Shown: positions 17,405 through 26,700, counted from the stretch's first letter. The stretch is 64,000 nt of DNA from Roseiarcus sp963779095 (GCA_963779095.1 CAVZWU010000014.1:54586-118585), one strand, 5' to 3'. The notes: generated by a model from the sequence alone, not told the origin. Program-made: numbers and translations.

Positions 17405-18505
17405 ATGATGCGCTGGTCGATCACCATCGGCAGTTTCGCGGGAACAGCGGTCAAGATTCACATCACCTTCATCCTGTTCCTCGCCTGGATCGCTTTCAGC
17501 GCCTGGAGCAGGGGAGGCCCCGCGGCAGCGCTCGACAGCACGCTGTTCATCGTGCTCCTGTTCGCCTGCGTGGTGCTGCATGAATTCGGCCATATCACGG
17601 CCGCCCGGCGTTATGGGATCGCGACGCCGGAGGTGACGTTGTTGCCGATCGGCGGCGTGGCCAGCCTGCAACGCCTACCAAGCGACCCCGCGCAGGAGCT
17701 GGTGGTCGCGCTCGCCGGGCCCGCGGTCAATCTGGTGATCGGCCTCGTGCTGATCGCACTCGTCGGATCGATCCATCCCGACGAGCTGACGCAGATCGAC
17801 AATCCCAATCTCTCGCTCGTCGGGCGCCTCGCGATCGCCAACATCTTTCTTGCCGTCTTCAACCTCATCCCCGCCTTCCCTATGGATGGCGGGCGCGTCT
17901 TACATGCGCTGGTGGCGATGCGGGTCGGCGGCCCGCGGGCGACCGAGATCGCGGCCAGGATCGGCCAGGCTTTGGCCTTCGGCCTGGGCTTCCTCGGCCT
18001 GTTCGGCAATCCGCTGCTCCTGTTCATCGCCATCTTCGTCTATATCGCCGCAGCGGCCGAAGCGCAGATGAGCGCCGCGCACGAGGCTCTCAAGGGGGTG
18101 AGCGTCGGCGACGCGATGGAGACCCGCTTCACGCCTCTCTCGATCGACGCCAATCTCGGCCAGGCGGTCGACGCGCTCCTCGCGACGGCGCAGCAGGAAT
18201 TCCCGGTCGTCGACGCGTTCATGAAGCCGGCCGGATTGCTGACGCGCGACGACATCCTGAAGGCCGTGCGCGAGCATGGGCGCGAGGAGCCGGCGGCGAG
18301 GTTCATGCGCTCGGGCGTGGAGAGCGTTCGCGCCGCGGCGCCGGTCGAGGGCCTCATCGAGCGCCTTCAGGATCCGAAAGGCGCGGCGCTCTACGTCACC
18401 GACGCGGCGGGTAAGATCATTGGGCTTTTGACGCGCCAGGCGCTGGGCGAGGTGATGATTATCCGCGCCGCGCGCCCCGACTGGCGGTTCGACCGCAAGG
18501 TCTGA
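17405..18505 (+). CDS. Site-2 protease (M50) with CBS domains
   Basis: 366-residue membrane metalloprotease. The zinc site HEFGH is at residues 59-63 within a helix (LFACVVLHEFGHITAARRYG), and the third ligand Asp is in NLIPAFPMDGGRVLHA. Six hydrophobic segments cover residues 20-220. The cytoplasmic tail (about 230-366) has two CBS repeats (VGDAMETRFTPLSIDANLGQ, then ARFMRSGVESVRAAAPVEG). Such enzymes cut transmembrane anchors within the membrane; the substrate cannot be inferred. It resembles the Rip3-like CBS-containing subgroup. It starts at ATG ATG 17405 after a weak ribosome site and ends before a terminator shared with the convergent phosphatase gene. Confidence 0.9.
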   Translation: MMRWSITIGSFAGTAVKIHITFILFLAWIAFSAWSRGGPAAALDSTLFIVLLFACVVLHEFGHITAARRYGIATPEVTLLPIGGVASLQRLPSDPAQELVVALAGPAVNLVIGLVLIALVGSIHPDELTQIDNPNLSLVGRLAIANIFLAVFNLIPAFPMDGGRVLHALVAMRVGGPRATEIAARIGQALAFGLGFLGLFGNPLLLFIAIFVYIAAAAEAQMSAAHEALKGVSVGDAMETRFTPLSIDANLGQAVDALLATAQQEFPVVDAFMKPAGLLTRDDILKAVREHGREEPAARFMRSGVESVRAAAPVEGLIERLQDPKGAALYVTDAAGKIIGLLTRQALGEVMIIRAARPDWRFDRKV

Positions 18506-18517
18506 CGCCAGCCGAAA

Positions 18518-18546
18518 ACAGGGGCCGGCTGGCGACCGACCCCTGT
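18518..18546. terminator. Terminator between convergent genes
   Basis: ACAGGGG...CCCCTGT with an inner CCGG/CCG pairing forms a stem between the M50 protease (ends 18505) and the PEP-CTERM phosphatase (ends 18571). The T run is weak in both directions, so it is a likely but not certain bidirectional terminator. Confidence 0.5.
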
Positions 18547-18570
18547 TGCGATGCTACGCCCGAGGCCGCG

Positions 18571-19839
18571 TCAGCATGCAACCGCAGACTTGACCACGCC
18601 GCCGAGCTTCCGGCGATAGGCGCTGGCGCCGGCCAGTCCCGCAAAACCGAGCAGCAACATCGCCCAGGTCGACGGCTCGGGAACGGTGGAGGGGATCGCG
18701 CCGGGCTTGAACAGGTCGCTCAAGTCGGTCGCGCCCCCGGCGCCGCCGAGATAGGGCCCGTCGGCTTCGACTCGGAATATGTTCTGCAGGGTGACCACAT
18801 CGGAGGAGTGGGTGTAGTAGATGTCATTAGTGTAAGCGTTGCCCTTGGCGAGCGGCGAGATGACAATCTCGGTGCTCGTGTAGCCGGCGGTGTCGACCGC
18901 GCCCTCGCCCTCAGTCTCGTCGTTCCAGATCACGATCATGCCGTTATCCTTGAACGCCTGAGAGGCCTCGATTTCCGGAACGATCATCGACAGGAAATTG
19001 TCGCCTTGCGCGATCTGCTCGGAATCCGTTCCGGCCTTGTAGGTGACGCCGTCATAGATGAAGTCGGTGTTCAGCGCGGTATGCATGTCATTGTACTGAT
19101 CCGGCGTGATCAGATTGTAGCGCGCAACCGTATTGCTGTTGAGGTCGGTTTGAAGCTGCTGCAATGGGGCGTAGTACTGCGCCTCGGGGTTGCTCGGCGA
19201 GGTGTCCGGGGCTGTGGCCGTTCCGCCGTTCGTGGCGGTGAAGAAGAGTTGCCCGTCGTGCTTGGCGGCAAAGTTATACTGATGTGAGCCATTGTAGGGG
19301 TTGGTGTAGTCGGCGGACGTGCCTGAGAACGAGCTTGTCGGCACGGTCGACTGATTCTGCGGCGCGACCGCGCTGGTCAGCGTGTTTTTGCCGGGCTGAT
19401 TGACCGACCCGCTGTTGGGGACAAGGTCGATGTCCTCCTGGTACGACTTCCAACCCGAGGCGCCGTATTTGGTCTGGAGAAGGGCGCTTAAATTCGGCGC
19501 GTTGACGATGTTCTTCGGATAGGGATCGCTGTCGTTGAGCGGTCCGTGAATCCCTGACTCCTGCCAAACGTAATTCGGCTCGGAAGGATGAACGCCAGGC
19601 ACGTTCTGATAGTTGCTCGCGTACGACGTCATCGCTGCGTTGGGATTGCCCGGCGTAATCAGGCTGTTGAGGAACGGCGCGGCGGAGTTGCCGAGGAGTT
19701 GTTCAGGGCTATTCGCGCCTGACGGCTGCGTGAAATTGTGGTTTTCAAGGTCGATATAGAACACGTCGCCGATTTGCTGAGCTTGCGCCGAGCTGGCGAC
19801 GAGGAGAGCGAATAGGGAAACGCCGATTGTTCGTGACAT
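18571..19839 (-). CDS. PEP-CTERM phosphoesterase (acid phosphatase-like)
   Basis: 422 residues from ATG 19839, with AAGGAG seven bases upstream. The signal peptide MSRTIGVSLFALLVASSAQA is followed by GDVFYIDLENHNFTQPSG, the metal-binding start of the phosphoesterase (PF04185-type) family. Further family blocks are SEPNYVWQESG, FFTATNGGTAT, NGMIVIWNDETEGEGAVDTA and EIVISPLAKGN. The C-terminus is a PEP-CTERM signal (PEPSTWAMLLLGFAGLAGAS, then AYRRK). It is probably a surface phosphatase or phospholipase released by exosortase. A longer frame reaching 20190 is rejected because it lacks a ribosome site and would bury the signal peptide. Confidence 0.82.
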   Translation of the reverse strand: MSRTIGVSLFALLVASSAQAQQIGDVFYIDLENHNFTQPSGANSPEQLLGNSAAPFLNSLITPGNPNAAMTSYASNYQNVPGVHPSEPNYVWQESGIHGPLNDSDPYPKNIVNAPNLSALLQTKYGASGWKSYQEDIDLVPNSGSVNQPGKNTLTSAVAPQNQSTVPTSSFSGTSADYTNPYNGSHQYNFAAKHDGQLFFTATNGGTATAPDTSPSNPEAQYYAPLQQLQTDLNSNTVARYNLITPDQYNDMHTALNTDFIYDGVTYKAGTDSEQIAQGDNFLSMIVPEIEASQAFKDNGMIVIWNDETEGEGAVDTAGYTSTEIVISPLAKGNAYTNDIYYTHSSDVVTLQNIFRVEADGPYLGGAGGATDLSDLFKPGAIPSTVPEPSTWAMLLLGFAGLAGASAYRRKLGGVVKSAVAC

Positions 19840-20077
19840 CAGTTGCTCCTTGGCGTGCGGCGTCCCGGGCCGCACGCCCCCGCTAGAGAGGTAGACGGCG
19901 CTACTTAGCGAGCCAGGATGACGCTCTGTCGCCAGCGCGATGACGAGACGTTGACACTCAGATGACAGCCAGGTGAACGCGCGGACGCCCGGTCGGCGCG
20001 CGCGCCCTGCGGAGAAGCGCCTGTTGACAGCGCCGCTTTCGCGTCGAATATGACGGGCGGCAACACCCTTCCACCGC

Positions 20078-20509
20078 ATGAACATGGACAGAATTGCAGC
20101 ACGGCTGCTGGCGCTCTCCGCGCTGGGCGTGGCGCTTTGCGCCGCCGCTCCCGCGCTTGCGGACTTGCGCATGTGCAATAACACCAACAACCGGGTCAGC
20201 GTCGCGATCGGTTATACCGACGGCCAGGGCTGGGTCAGCGAAGGCTGGTGGAACCTCAAATCGCTCGATTGCGTGACGCTTTTGCGCGGCGCCCTGGCCG
20301 CTCAATATTATTATCTCTATGCAATGGACGAGCGCGGCGGCGAGTGGAAGGGCAAGATCTTCATGTGCACGTCGGATCGCGAGTTCAAGATCGTAGGCCG
20401 GCAGGATTGCTTTGTCCGCGGCTACAACCGCACCGGCTTCTTCGAAGTCGACACCGGCAAGGACGCCAAAAGCTGGACGGTGCAACTGACCGACCAGGCG
20501 AACCCCTGA
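20078..20509 (+). CDS. DUF1036 family exported protein
   Basis: 143 residues. The signal peptide MNMDRIAARLLALSALGVAL runs to a cleavage after ALA near residue 28. The mature part is a DUF1036 domain: DLRMCNNTNNRVSVAIGYTD, WVSEGWWNLKSLDCVTLLRG, AQYYYLYAMDERGGEWKGKI, FMCTSDREFKIVGRQDCFVR and the end FFEVDTGK. Four Cys can form two disulfides. The function of DUF1036 is not known. The gene precedes pyk, an arrangement I know from several rhizobia, suggesting an old linkage rather than a functional one. The start could also be the second ATG two codons in. Confidence 0.85.
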   Translation: MNMDRIAARLLALSALGVALCAAAPALADLRMCNNTNNRVSVAIGYTDGQGWVSEGWWNLKSLDCVTLLRGALAAQYYYLYAMDERGGEWKGKIFMCTSDREFKIVGRQDCFVRGYNRTGFFEVDTGKDAKSWTVQLTDQANP

Positions 20510-20586
20510 TCTGCGGAGGCCGGTTCGCGGCCTCGCCAGGCAAAAACGAGCACGGCGGCAATCGCCGATCGTGGGAGGAACATGAA

Positions 20587-22009
20587 GTGCAGGCCCGTCG
20601 CCGCCGCGTCAAGATCATCGCCACCCTCGGCCCCGCCTCGAGCGACCGCAAGACCATCGCGGACTTGTTCGCCGCCGGCGCCGACGTCTTCCGCATCAAC
20701 ATGAGCCACGCCTCGCATGACGTCATGCGCGAGCGGGTGGCGATGATTCGATCGCTTGAGGAAGAAACCGGCCGCCCGATCGGCGTCCTCGTCGATCTGC
20801 AGGGACCTAAACTGAGGCTCGGCGCCTTCGCTGGCGGCGCCGTGGACCTTCGCAAGGGGGACATCTTCGTTCTCGATGGCGACCCGACGCTCGGCGGACC
20901 CACGCGCGTCTATCTGCCGCATCCGGAAATCCTGAGTTCGCTTGCGCCGGGCCATCGGATTCTGATCGACGACGGCAAGGTGCTGCTGCGCGTCCTCGAT
21001 GCTGCGCCGGGACGGGCTTCGACCGTCGTCGGAAGTGGCGGGACGGCTGTCGGACAAGAAGGGGGTGAGCCTGCCCGACACGACCATTCCAACCTCCGCC
21101 ATGACCGACAAGGACCGCGCCGACCTCGCCGCGGCGCTCGAGGAAAATATCGACTGGATCGCGCTCTCGTTCGTGCAGCGTCCCGAAGACGTCGTCGAGG
21201 TCAAGACGATCGCCAAGGGCCGCGCCCTGGTGATGGCCAAGATCGAGAAACCGCAGGCGGTCGAGCGCATCGACGAGATCATGGCCGTCGCCGACGCATT
21301 GATGGTTGCGCGCGGCGATCTTGGCGTGGAAATGCCGCTCGAGCGCGTGCCCGGCATCCAGAAGACCCTGACCAGACTCGCGCGTCGGCTCGGCAAGCCG
21401 GTCGTCGTGGCGACACAGATGCTCGAGTCGATGATCTCCGCGCCGGTGCCGACGCGCGCGGAAGTGTCGGACGTCGCGACTGCGGTGTTCGAGGGGGCGG
21501 ACGCCATCATGCTGTCGGCGGAAAGCGCCTCGGGCCGATATCCGCGCGAGGCGGTCGCGACCATGAACAGCATCGCGGAAGCGGTGGAATCGGAGGGGAT
21601 CTATCCCTCGATCATCGAGGCGCAGCGCGCAGCGCCTGAGGCTACGGGCGCGGACGCGATCGCCGAAGCGACGCGAGACGTCGCGGAAACCCTCGATCTC
21701 AAAGTGATCTGCGCCTGGACCAGTTCGGGCTCGACCGGCCTTCGCATCGCCCGTCAGCGGCCGCGCTCCTCCATTCTGGCGCTGACTCCGATCGAAAGCG
21801 TGGCGCGCCGTCTCGCGGTGGTCTGGGGCGTGCATCCGGTCATCACCGACGATGCGCGCGACGAGCGCGACATGGCCGACCGCGCCTGCCGCCATGCCTA
21901 TATCGAGGGCTTCGCCGGCGAGGGCGAGCGCATCATCGTGGTCGCCGGGGTGCCGTTCGGCACCCCGGGCGCCACCAACAATTTGCGCATCGCGACCGTC
22001 GGCGCTTAG
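20587..22009 (+). pseudogene. pyk: Pyruvate kinase, one frameshift
   Basis: Last step of glycolysis: phosphoenolpyruvate plus ADP to pyruvate and ATP. The start is GTG 20587 (VQARRRRVKIIATLGPASSD) with GGAGG about ten bases upstream. The first frame covers the N-domain and part of the B-domain (VFRINMSHASHDVM, VDLQGPKLRLG). The second covers VSLPDTTIPTSAMTDKDRAD, the catalytic Lys in LVMAKIEKPQAVERIDEIM, MVARGDLGVEMP, VVATQMLESMISAPVPTRAE and the C-domain. They join near 21031, where GTC GTC GGA AGT should read GTC GTC GAA GTG; one extra G. The length is otherwise normal (about 474). Probably intact in the organism. Confidence 0.88.
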
Positions 22010-22055
22010 GGCGCGGTGCGAAACAGCGGTGGGTCGCACGCAGCAGAGAGGAATA

Positions 22056-22223
22056 ATGGGAAGACAAACGGTCATCGCGCTTTATGTGCTCGCGCTGGTA
22101 GCCGTCGTCGTCAGCGTGGACGTCCTGCTCTTCAAGAACCGGTTCTGGGAGCGGCTGATGGTGAACGTCGGGATCGTCCTGGTGTTCGCGGCGTTCTACT
22201 TGCGGTTCCTGAACGGTCCATGA
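22056..22223 (+). CDS. Small membrane protein
   Basis: 55 residues from ATG 22056 with GAGAGG seven bases upstream, 46 bases after pyk. Two hydrophobic segments (VIALYVLALVAVVVSVDVLL and MVNVGIVLVFAAFYLRFL) are separated by the basic linker FKNRFWER, a hairpin with a short charged turn. The length and the match with SD support a real gene. The function is unknown; co-transcription with pyk is likely. Confidence 0.7.
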   Translation: MGRQTVIALYVLALVAVVVSVDVLLFKNRFWERLMVNVGIVLVFAAFYLRFLNGP

Positions 22224-22399
22224 GCGCACGCGCCGCAATGCGGCGAGCCGCATGGTTAGCGCGCGGCTGGCGAAAGAGCGGAAGCAGGGTTTTCGCAAGA
22301 AAGCGCGAGATCCAAGGGAGCTTCCGGCAATTCAATCGAATGGCCGAAGGCTTCAGGGCGACGAGGTCCCGAGCCGGGGCCGGCGCGAACGCCGTCCCG

Positions 22400-22879
22400 T
22401 CACTGGCCCGAGAACAACTCGTCGCTGAATGGCGAAGTCTCGATCGGCGACAGTCTGGGAACCCGGATCTTGATGAAACCGACCCCGCTCGCCTGGTGAC
22501 AACCGTTGCATGCGTTTGTCAGCTTGCCGAAGGACCGGGCGAATTTCGCTGTGTCCTTCGCCTCGATGGCCTTGCCGAGTTCCTCGGCCTCCGGGTTCAT
22601 CATGCTCATGTCGGACTTGGAATTGTTTGGGTAAAGTCGCTTCGCATCGACGACGTTGGCTCGGATCTGGGTCAATTCGTAATTGGCGAGAGGCCAGTTC
22701 TGCACCGCGCCCGCGTACCACAATTTGAAATGTCCGAGTTGCGTCAAGATCATGAGCGAGTTCAGCCGCGGCGTATAGGCTTGCTGCGCCGGCGCCGGTT
22801 TTTGCTCGTCGGCCAGAGCCGCGAGCGAAGCCGCGGCGCACGCGGCCACGGCGATTGCAACATGCCTGAGCGTGACCAT
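22400..22879 (-). CDS. Cytochrome c-like exported heme protein
   Basis: 159 residues starting MVTLRHVAIAVAACAAASLA at 22879; the signal peptide ends near ALA. The mature part is helical, with RLNSLMILTQLGHFKLWYAG and later one heme motif CNGCH (LTNACNGCHQASGVGFIKIR) close to the C-terminus. A late CxxCH after a four-helix region resembles class II (cytochrome c prime-like) proteins, or the small heme proteins of soluble electron transfer. Heme would be attached in the periplasm. It is monocistronic and the physiological partner is not apparent from neighbours. Confidence 0.7.
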   Translation of the reverse strand: MVTLRHVAIAVAACAAASLAALADEQKPAPAQQAYTPRLNSLMILTQLGHFKLWYAGAVQNWPLANYELTQIRANVVDAKRLYPNNSKSDMSMMNPEAEELGKAIEAKDTAKFARSFGKLTNACNGCHQASGVGFIKIRVPRLSPIETSPFSDELFSGQ

Positions 22880-23030
22880 CGTGTTCTCCCCGAGATTGCC
22901 GCCAGATCGAAAGCGCCAGGCTGGCGCTTGACCTGCATCCGCTCGATAACCGCGAGCCCCAGGGAAAGCCTGCCCCAACTTTGGGTCTCAGACAAGTCCG
23001 GCGCGCGGCTCGACCTTGCCCGCGATTCCC

Positions 23031-23906
23031 TCAGAGTCCGGCGTTCGTCGCGGCGAGACGAGCCAACGCGGACCAGTCGGAATCGCCTGCGCCCTGAGCG
23101 ACGCCGCCCAGAAAATGATCGTGAACCAGACTCGCGACCGGCATCGGCGCCCCCAGCGCGTCGGCCGCCGCGAGCGCGAGGCGAACGTCCTTCAAGCCCA
23201 GCGACATTGTGAAGCCGGCCGGTTCGTATTGCTGGTTGGCGATGATCGTCCCGTAGGTCTTGTAGGCGGGCGCTGAGAAAAGGGTGCCGGTGAGAATTTC
23301 AAGATAGCGATGCGGGTCGATCCCTCCTTTGCGTGTGAGCGCGAAGGCTTCGCCCAAGCACTCGATCATCGCCGCGAGCAGGAAGTTGCCGCTCAGCTTG
23401 ACGAGATTAGCCGAAGACGGCTTGTCGCCGATGACGAAAGTCCGTTGACCGATCGCATCGAACAGGGGCTGGCAGCGCGCGAGTTCTGCTTCGGGGCCTG
23501 CCGCTACAACGAAAAGCTTGGCCGCCGCCGCCGCCTCGGGCCTGCCGAAGACGGGAGCGGCGACATAAGACTGGCCTGCGTTCCGGTGTGCTTCCGTGAG
23601 GCGGTCGGAGAGCGCCACGCTGATCGTGCTCATCGAGATGTGGACGACGCCTTGACCAAGCGCCGAGAGCCCGCCTCCTTCGCCAAAAAAGGCCGCTTCG
23701 AGGGCGGCGCCGTTGGCAAGCATGGTGATCACCACGGGGCGGCGGCACGCGTCCTCAACGCTTTCGGCGACCTCAGCGCCCTGCGACGCCAGCGCCTCCG
23801 CCTTGGCGCGCGTGCGGTTGTAGACAGTGACGCGATGTCCCGCCTTGACGAGGCTCAGCGCGATCGCGCTCCCCATTTGGCCAAGACCGATAAAACCGAC
23901 ATCCAT
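23031..23906 (-). CDS. NAD(P)-dependent oxidoreductase, 3-hydroxyisobutyrate dehydrogenase family
   Basis: 291-residue beta-hydroxyacid dehydrogenase. The Rossmann fold opens with MDVGFIGLGQMGSAIALSL (GxGxxG), followed by VTVYNRTRAKAEAL. The Arg at the cofactor loop suggests NADPH preference. The substrate motif is YVAAPVFGRPEAAAAAKLFV, close to the family DAPVSGG but altered to AAPVFGRP. The catalytic Lys is in NLVKLSGNFLLAAMIECLGE. It belongs near GLYR1/glyoxylate reductase-like members, but the substrate is uncertain. The change from SGG to FGRP may mean a different acid substrate. The frame is intact. Confidence 0.82.
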   Translation of the reverse strand: MDVGFIGLGQMGSAIALSLVKAGHRVTVYNRTRAKAEALASQGAEVAESVEDACRRPVVITMLANGAALEAAFFGEGGGLSALGQGVVHISMSTISVALSDRLTEAHRNAGQSYVAAPVFGRPEAAAAAKLFVVAAGPEAELARCQPLFDAIGQRTFVIGDKPSSANLVKLSGNFLLAAMIECLGEAFALTRKGGIDPHRYLEILTGTLFSAPAYKTYGTIIANQQYEPAGFTMSLGLKDVRLALAAADALGAPMPVASLVHDHFLGGVAQGAGDSDWSALARLAATNAGL

Positions 23907-24039
23907 GCCGCTCTCCCTGCTGCAAGCCGCCGCGCCGCCGACAAGGGGCGCGGCTCGAGGACCTAGCGCTCCTCACGGTTCAGCGCAAAGGCGAGCCATG
24001 CGCTGCCTAACGGCGACGCGCGATGGCGCGCGGCTTCAG

Positions 24040-24598
24040 TCAGCACTGCGGGCTTTGTCGCTCACCGGCATATTTGCCGCTGCTGTCGTAAATAAGCTTG
24101 TGGATGACGCAAGCCCCTGCGTATCCCGCGGCGGCGCCGCCTGGAGCGGGATCGGCCCCCACGTTGATGATGACCGGCGCGCCGTCCCCGACGATGATTG
24201 GCTCGGAGGCCCCAGCCGAAGCGGGGACGCCGCCCCAACCCCAACCATCCCAACCCCAACCGCCGATGAGAAGCTGATTCCGGCCGAAGGGACCGAAGCG
24301 ATTGAACCGGTTGAAGCCGAAGCGGCCAAACCGGTTGGCGCCAAAGCGGTTGAATCCGAAGTGATCAAACCGCTTGGCGGCGAAGCGATTGAAGCCGGAA
24401 CGGCCAAGGTCGAAGCGCGGGTTGAACCCGCGCGGCGCAAAGCGCTGCGAGATGGCCCATGCCGAAGGCCGGCCCGGCAAAGTGCGCCCCGACAGGGCCG
24501 CCGCCCATCCGGGCGAACGAAGGCGCAAGGCTGAGGGAGGTGACGAGCGTCGCCGCGGCGCAGACGCGCGTCGCCCTTGTCGCAAGAGAAATACGCAT
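24040..24598 (-). pseudogene. Exported Phe/Asn/Arg-rich repeat protein, one frameshift
   Basis: The start is ATG 24598 (MRISLATRATRVCAAATLVT), with a signal peptide cleaved near SFA. The first frame runs to GMGHL; the second continues QRFAPRGFNPRFDLGRSGFN and a run of near-repeats of the form RFxxFGFNRF/GANRFGRFG, then a Trp/Gly stretch (LIGGWGWDGWGWGGVP) and a globular end with two Cys (AGACVIHKLIYDSSGKYA). The frames join near 24455 with one extra base. The architecture resembles small exported low-complexity proteins common in rhizobia whose role is unknown. No catalytic motif is present. Confidence 0.6.
24283..24432. repeat. Imperfect tandem repeat coding F/N/R-rich motif
   Basis: On the plus strand units like GAAGCGGCCAAACCGGTTG, GCGAAGCGATTGAAGCCGG and GAAGGGACCGAAGCGATTG recur about every 15-30 bases. 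They encode alternating Phe, Asn and Arg on the minus strand. The units are degenerate, so it is a protein-level repeat more than a clean DNA repeat. Confidence 0.55.
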
Positions 24599-24702
24599 GG
24601 GAGCGTCTCCTGGGAAGTGTCTCCGGCGCCGCAACGTCAATTCTACCAGCACGGCGAGGCGATTGTCGATGGGGCATTCGGCGGCGATCGGCGCCGGAGC
24701 CG

Positions 24703-26012
24703 TCACCTGACCACTGTCAGCCGCCGGGCCGCCCTGGTCAGGCCCGTATAGAGCCAGCGCGCCCGATGCTCGCGGAAGGCGAAGCTTTCATCGAACAGCA
24801 TGACATCGTCCCATTGCGACCCTTGGGCCTTGTGGACGGTGAGCGCGTAGCCGTAGTCGAACTCGTCCGATTCCCGCCTCAGCGCATAGGCGAGCTCCCC
24901 TTCCGTCCCCTGAAGAAGGCCTTCAGAACGGAGACCTTGACGGTCGCGCGCGCCCCCTCGTCCTCCGAGCGCAAGGTCATCCTGACGAAGTCCTTTTTCA
25001 CCCCGTCCAAGCTCTCGACCCGCCATAAGCCCCCGTTGATGAGGCCCTTCGTGCGGTCGTTGCGCAGGCAGACCAGCCGGTCGCCAGCGACGGGCAAGGG
25101 CTCGCGGAAGCCCTTGAGATCCCGCATGCGCTGGTTATAGGCGCGCCGGGTGCGATTCACGCCGACTAGCACCTGATCGGCGCTGAGCACCTGAGCCGAA
25201 TCGAGGGCGGCTCGCGGGATGACGCGCGTCTCGCCGTATTCGCCGAGAGCAAGCTCGCCGCCCGAGCGGACGACCTCGGACAGGCGGACGATCGGATTGT
25301 CCTGCGCCTGGCGATGGATGTGGGTCAGCATCACGTCCGGCTCGCCGTCGGTGAAATAGCCTCCGCCCTTGACGGGCGGCAGCTGGAAGGGGTCGCCCAA
25401 CACCAGAATTGGCTTGCCGAACGAGAGGAGGTCGCGCCCGAGCTCCGGGTCGACCATCGAGCATTCGTCGATCACGATGAGCCCCGCCTTCGAGGCAGGC
25501 CCGTCGGCGTTGAGGGTGAAGGTGGGGGCGCCTTCCGCGCCCTCGCTCGCCCGATAGATGAGGGCATGGATGGTCGTCGCGGCCGCGCAGCCCTTCGATC
25601 GCATGACCAGCGCGGCCTTGCCGGTGAAGGCGGCGAAGGCCGTCTCGCCGCGCGCCCCCTCGGCGATGTGGCGGGCAAGCGTCGTCTTGCCGACGCCCGC
25701 ATAGCCGAACAGGCGAAACACCTGCGGCTCGCCCTGCTTGAGCCACCGGCCGACCTGGTCGATCGCCGCCGCCTGCTCGCGCGACCATTCGCGGCCGATC
25801 GGCCGTGGAGGCGGCGCGCTGGCTCGGGCGACGGGCGGCGGCGGTTCGGCATCCCCGGAAATCGCCTGTTCGCTCGCGCGCTTCGGCTCGCCGCTGGCGC
25901 CGCAGCGCGAGCAAACCGGCGGCTTGCGGCCGAGGTCGTAATATTTCGCGCCGCAGGCCAAGCACTGACGCTTGGTTCCGAGCCTGCCTGACGCCAGCGT
26001 CCTTCTGGCCAA
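24703..26012 (-). pseudogene. RecD-like ATP-dependent helicase with N-terminal FYDLN zinc ribbon, one frameshift
   Basis: The start is TTG 26012, with GGAGG ten bases upstream. Residues about 8-40 form a FYDLN-type zinc ribbon (LGTKRQCLACGAKYYDLGRK, then VCSRCG). A Pro/Ala linker and a superfamily 1 helicase follow: Walker A FGYAGVGKTTLARHI, VVIDE-type LIVIDECSMVDPELGRD, LVLGDPFQLPPVKGGG, and at the end YALTVHKAQGSQWDDVMLFD and RWLYTGLTRAARRLTVV. A shift near 24893 (one G missing from a G4 run) separates the last 66 residues. DNA unwinding is inferred. Fusion of these two domains is unusual: both are normally separate rhizobial genes. Confidence 0.75.
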
Positions 26013-26128
26013 TAACTCTCGTCCTCCAGCCCAGACATAAACGATTAGTTCAGATTTAGAGCGCAGCATTTTAACAGAATTGTCGGAAATCTCGCCGAGG
26101 CGCGATCTCTTCCGCTGCTGCGGCCAGT

Positions 26129-26156
26129 CTTGAACGTCGGATCGTCGGCCTTATAT
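26129..26156 (+). promoter_or_regulatory. RpoH (heat-shock sigma) promoter of hsp20
   Basis: CTTG (26129-26132), 17 bases, CTTATAT (26150-26156) matches the alphaproteobacterial RpoH consensus CTTG-N17/18-CYTATNT exactly. It lies 115 bases before the hsp20 start. Confidence 0.7.
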
Positions 26157-26271
26157 CCACCTGGTCCGGAACTTTGCATGGGTCCGGATGGTTTGATGGC
26201 AAGAACCGGACCGGGCGCTTATCCTAAAAGGCCTGAAAATTCCGGGAAGCGCCTGAACGGGGGCTTCGAAC

Positions 26272-26700
26272 ATGGTGCGTGTGACGGCGCTGAGCTCTCC
26301 GTTGCTGCTTGGCTTCGACGAGCTTGAGCGGGCCCTGGATAAGGTCGTGAAGACCGGGACGGACGGCTATCCGCCCTACAATATCGAGCGAATCGCCGCC
26401 GACGGCGGTAAGCCGGAAAGATTGCGCATCACGGTCGCCGTGGCTGGCTTCTCCGAGGACGAGATCGAGGTCACGATCGAGGAGAGCCAACTTATGATCC
26501 GCGGCCGGCAGCGGGAGGACAAGACGCGGGAATATCTGCATCGCGGCATCGCCGCCCGGCAGTTCCAGCGCGCTTTCCTCCTGGCCGAGGGGATTGAGGT
26601 CAAGAGCGCCGAGCTCGCGCAAGGGCTCTTGTCGGTGGATCTGGTTCGGCCGCAGCCCGAGCGCCTGGTGCGGAAGATAAAAATAGTGGCGCGCGACTAA
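26272..26700 (+). CDS. Small heat-shock protein, Hsp20 family
   Basis: 142-residue alpha-crystallin-domain chaperone that holds unfolded proteins for later refolding in the cytoplasm. The N-terminus MVRVTALSSPLLLGFDELER is the class A rhizobial type. The domain runs from YPPYNIERIAADGGKPERLR through VAVAGFSEDEIEVTIEESQL to the conserved AELAQGLLSVDLVRPQPE. The C-terminal anchoring motif is weak (VRKIKIV). An RpoH-type promoter lies upstream and a DUF1150 gene follows 56 bases after the stop. Expression is probably heat-induced through RpoH. The 115-base leader might hold a thermosensor, but I cannot show one. Confidence 0.92.
   Translation: MVRVTALSSPLLLGFDELERALDKVVKTGTDGYPPYNIERIAADGGKPERLRITVAVAGFSEDEIEVTIEESQLMIRGRQREDKTREYLHRGIAARQFQRAFLLAEGIEVKSAELAQGLLSVDLVRPQPERLVRKIKIVARD

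Noticed and set aside
23827..24534. 235-codon open frame with an EAxKPVxxEA repeat
   Set aside because: It is the opposite strand of the Phe/Asn/Arg repeat protein; the Glu/Lys/Pro repeat mirrors it, and no signal peptide or start site supports it.
26157..26271. ROSE-type RNA thermometer before hsp20
   Set aside because: Plausible by position but I could not find the characteristic hairpin pairing the ribosome site.
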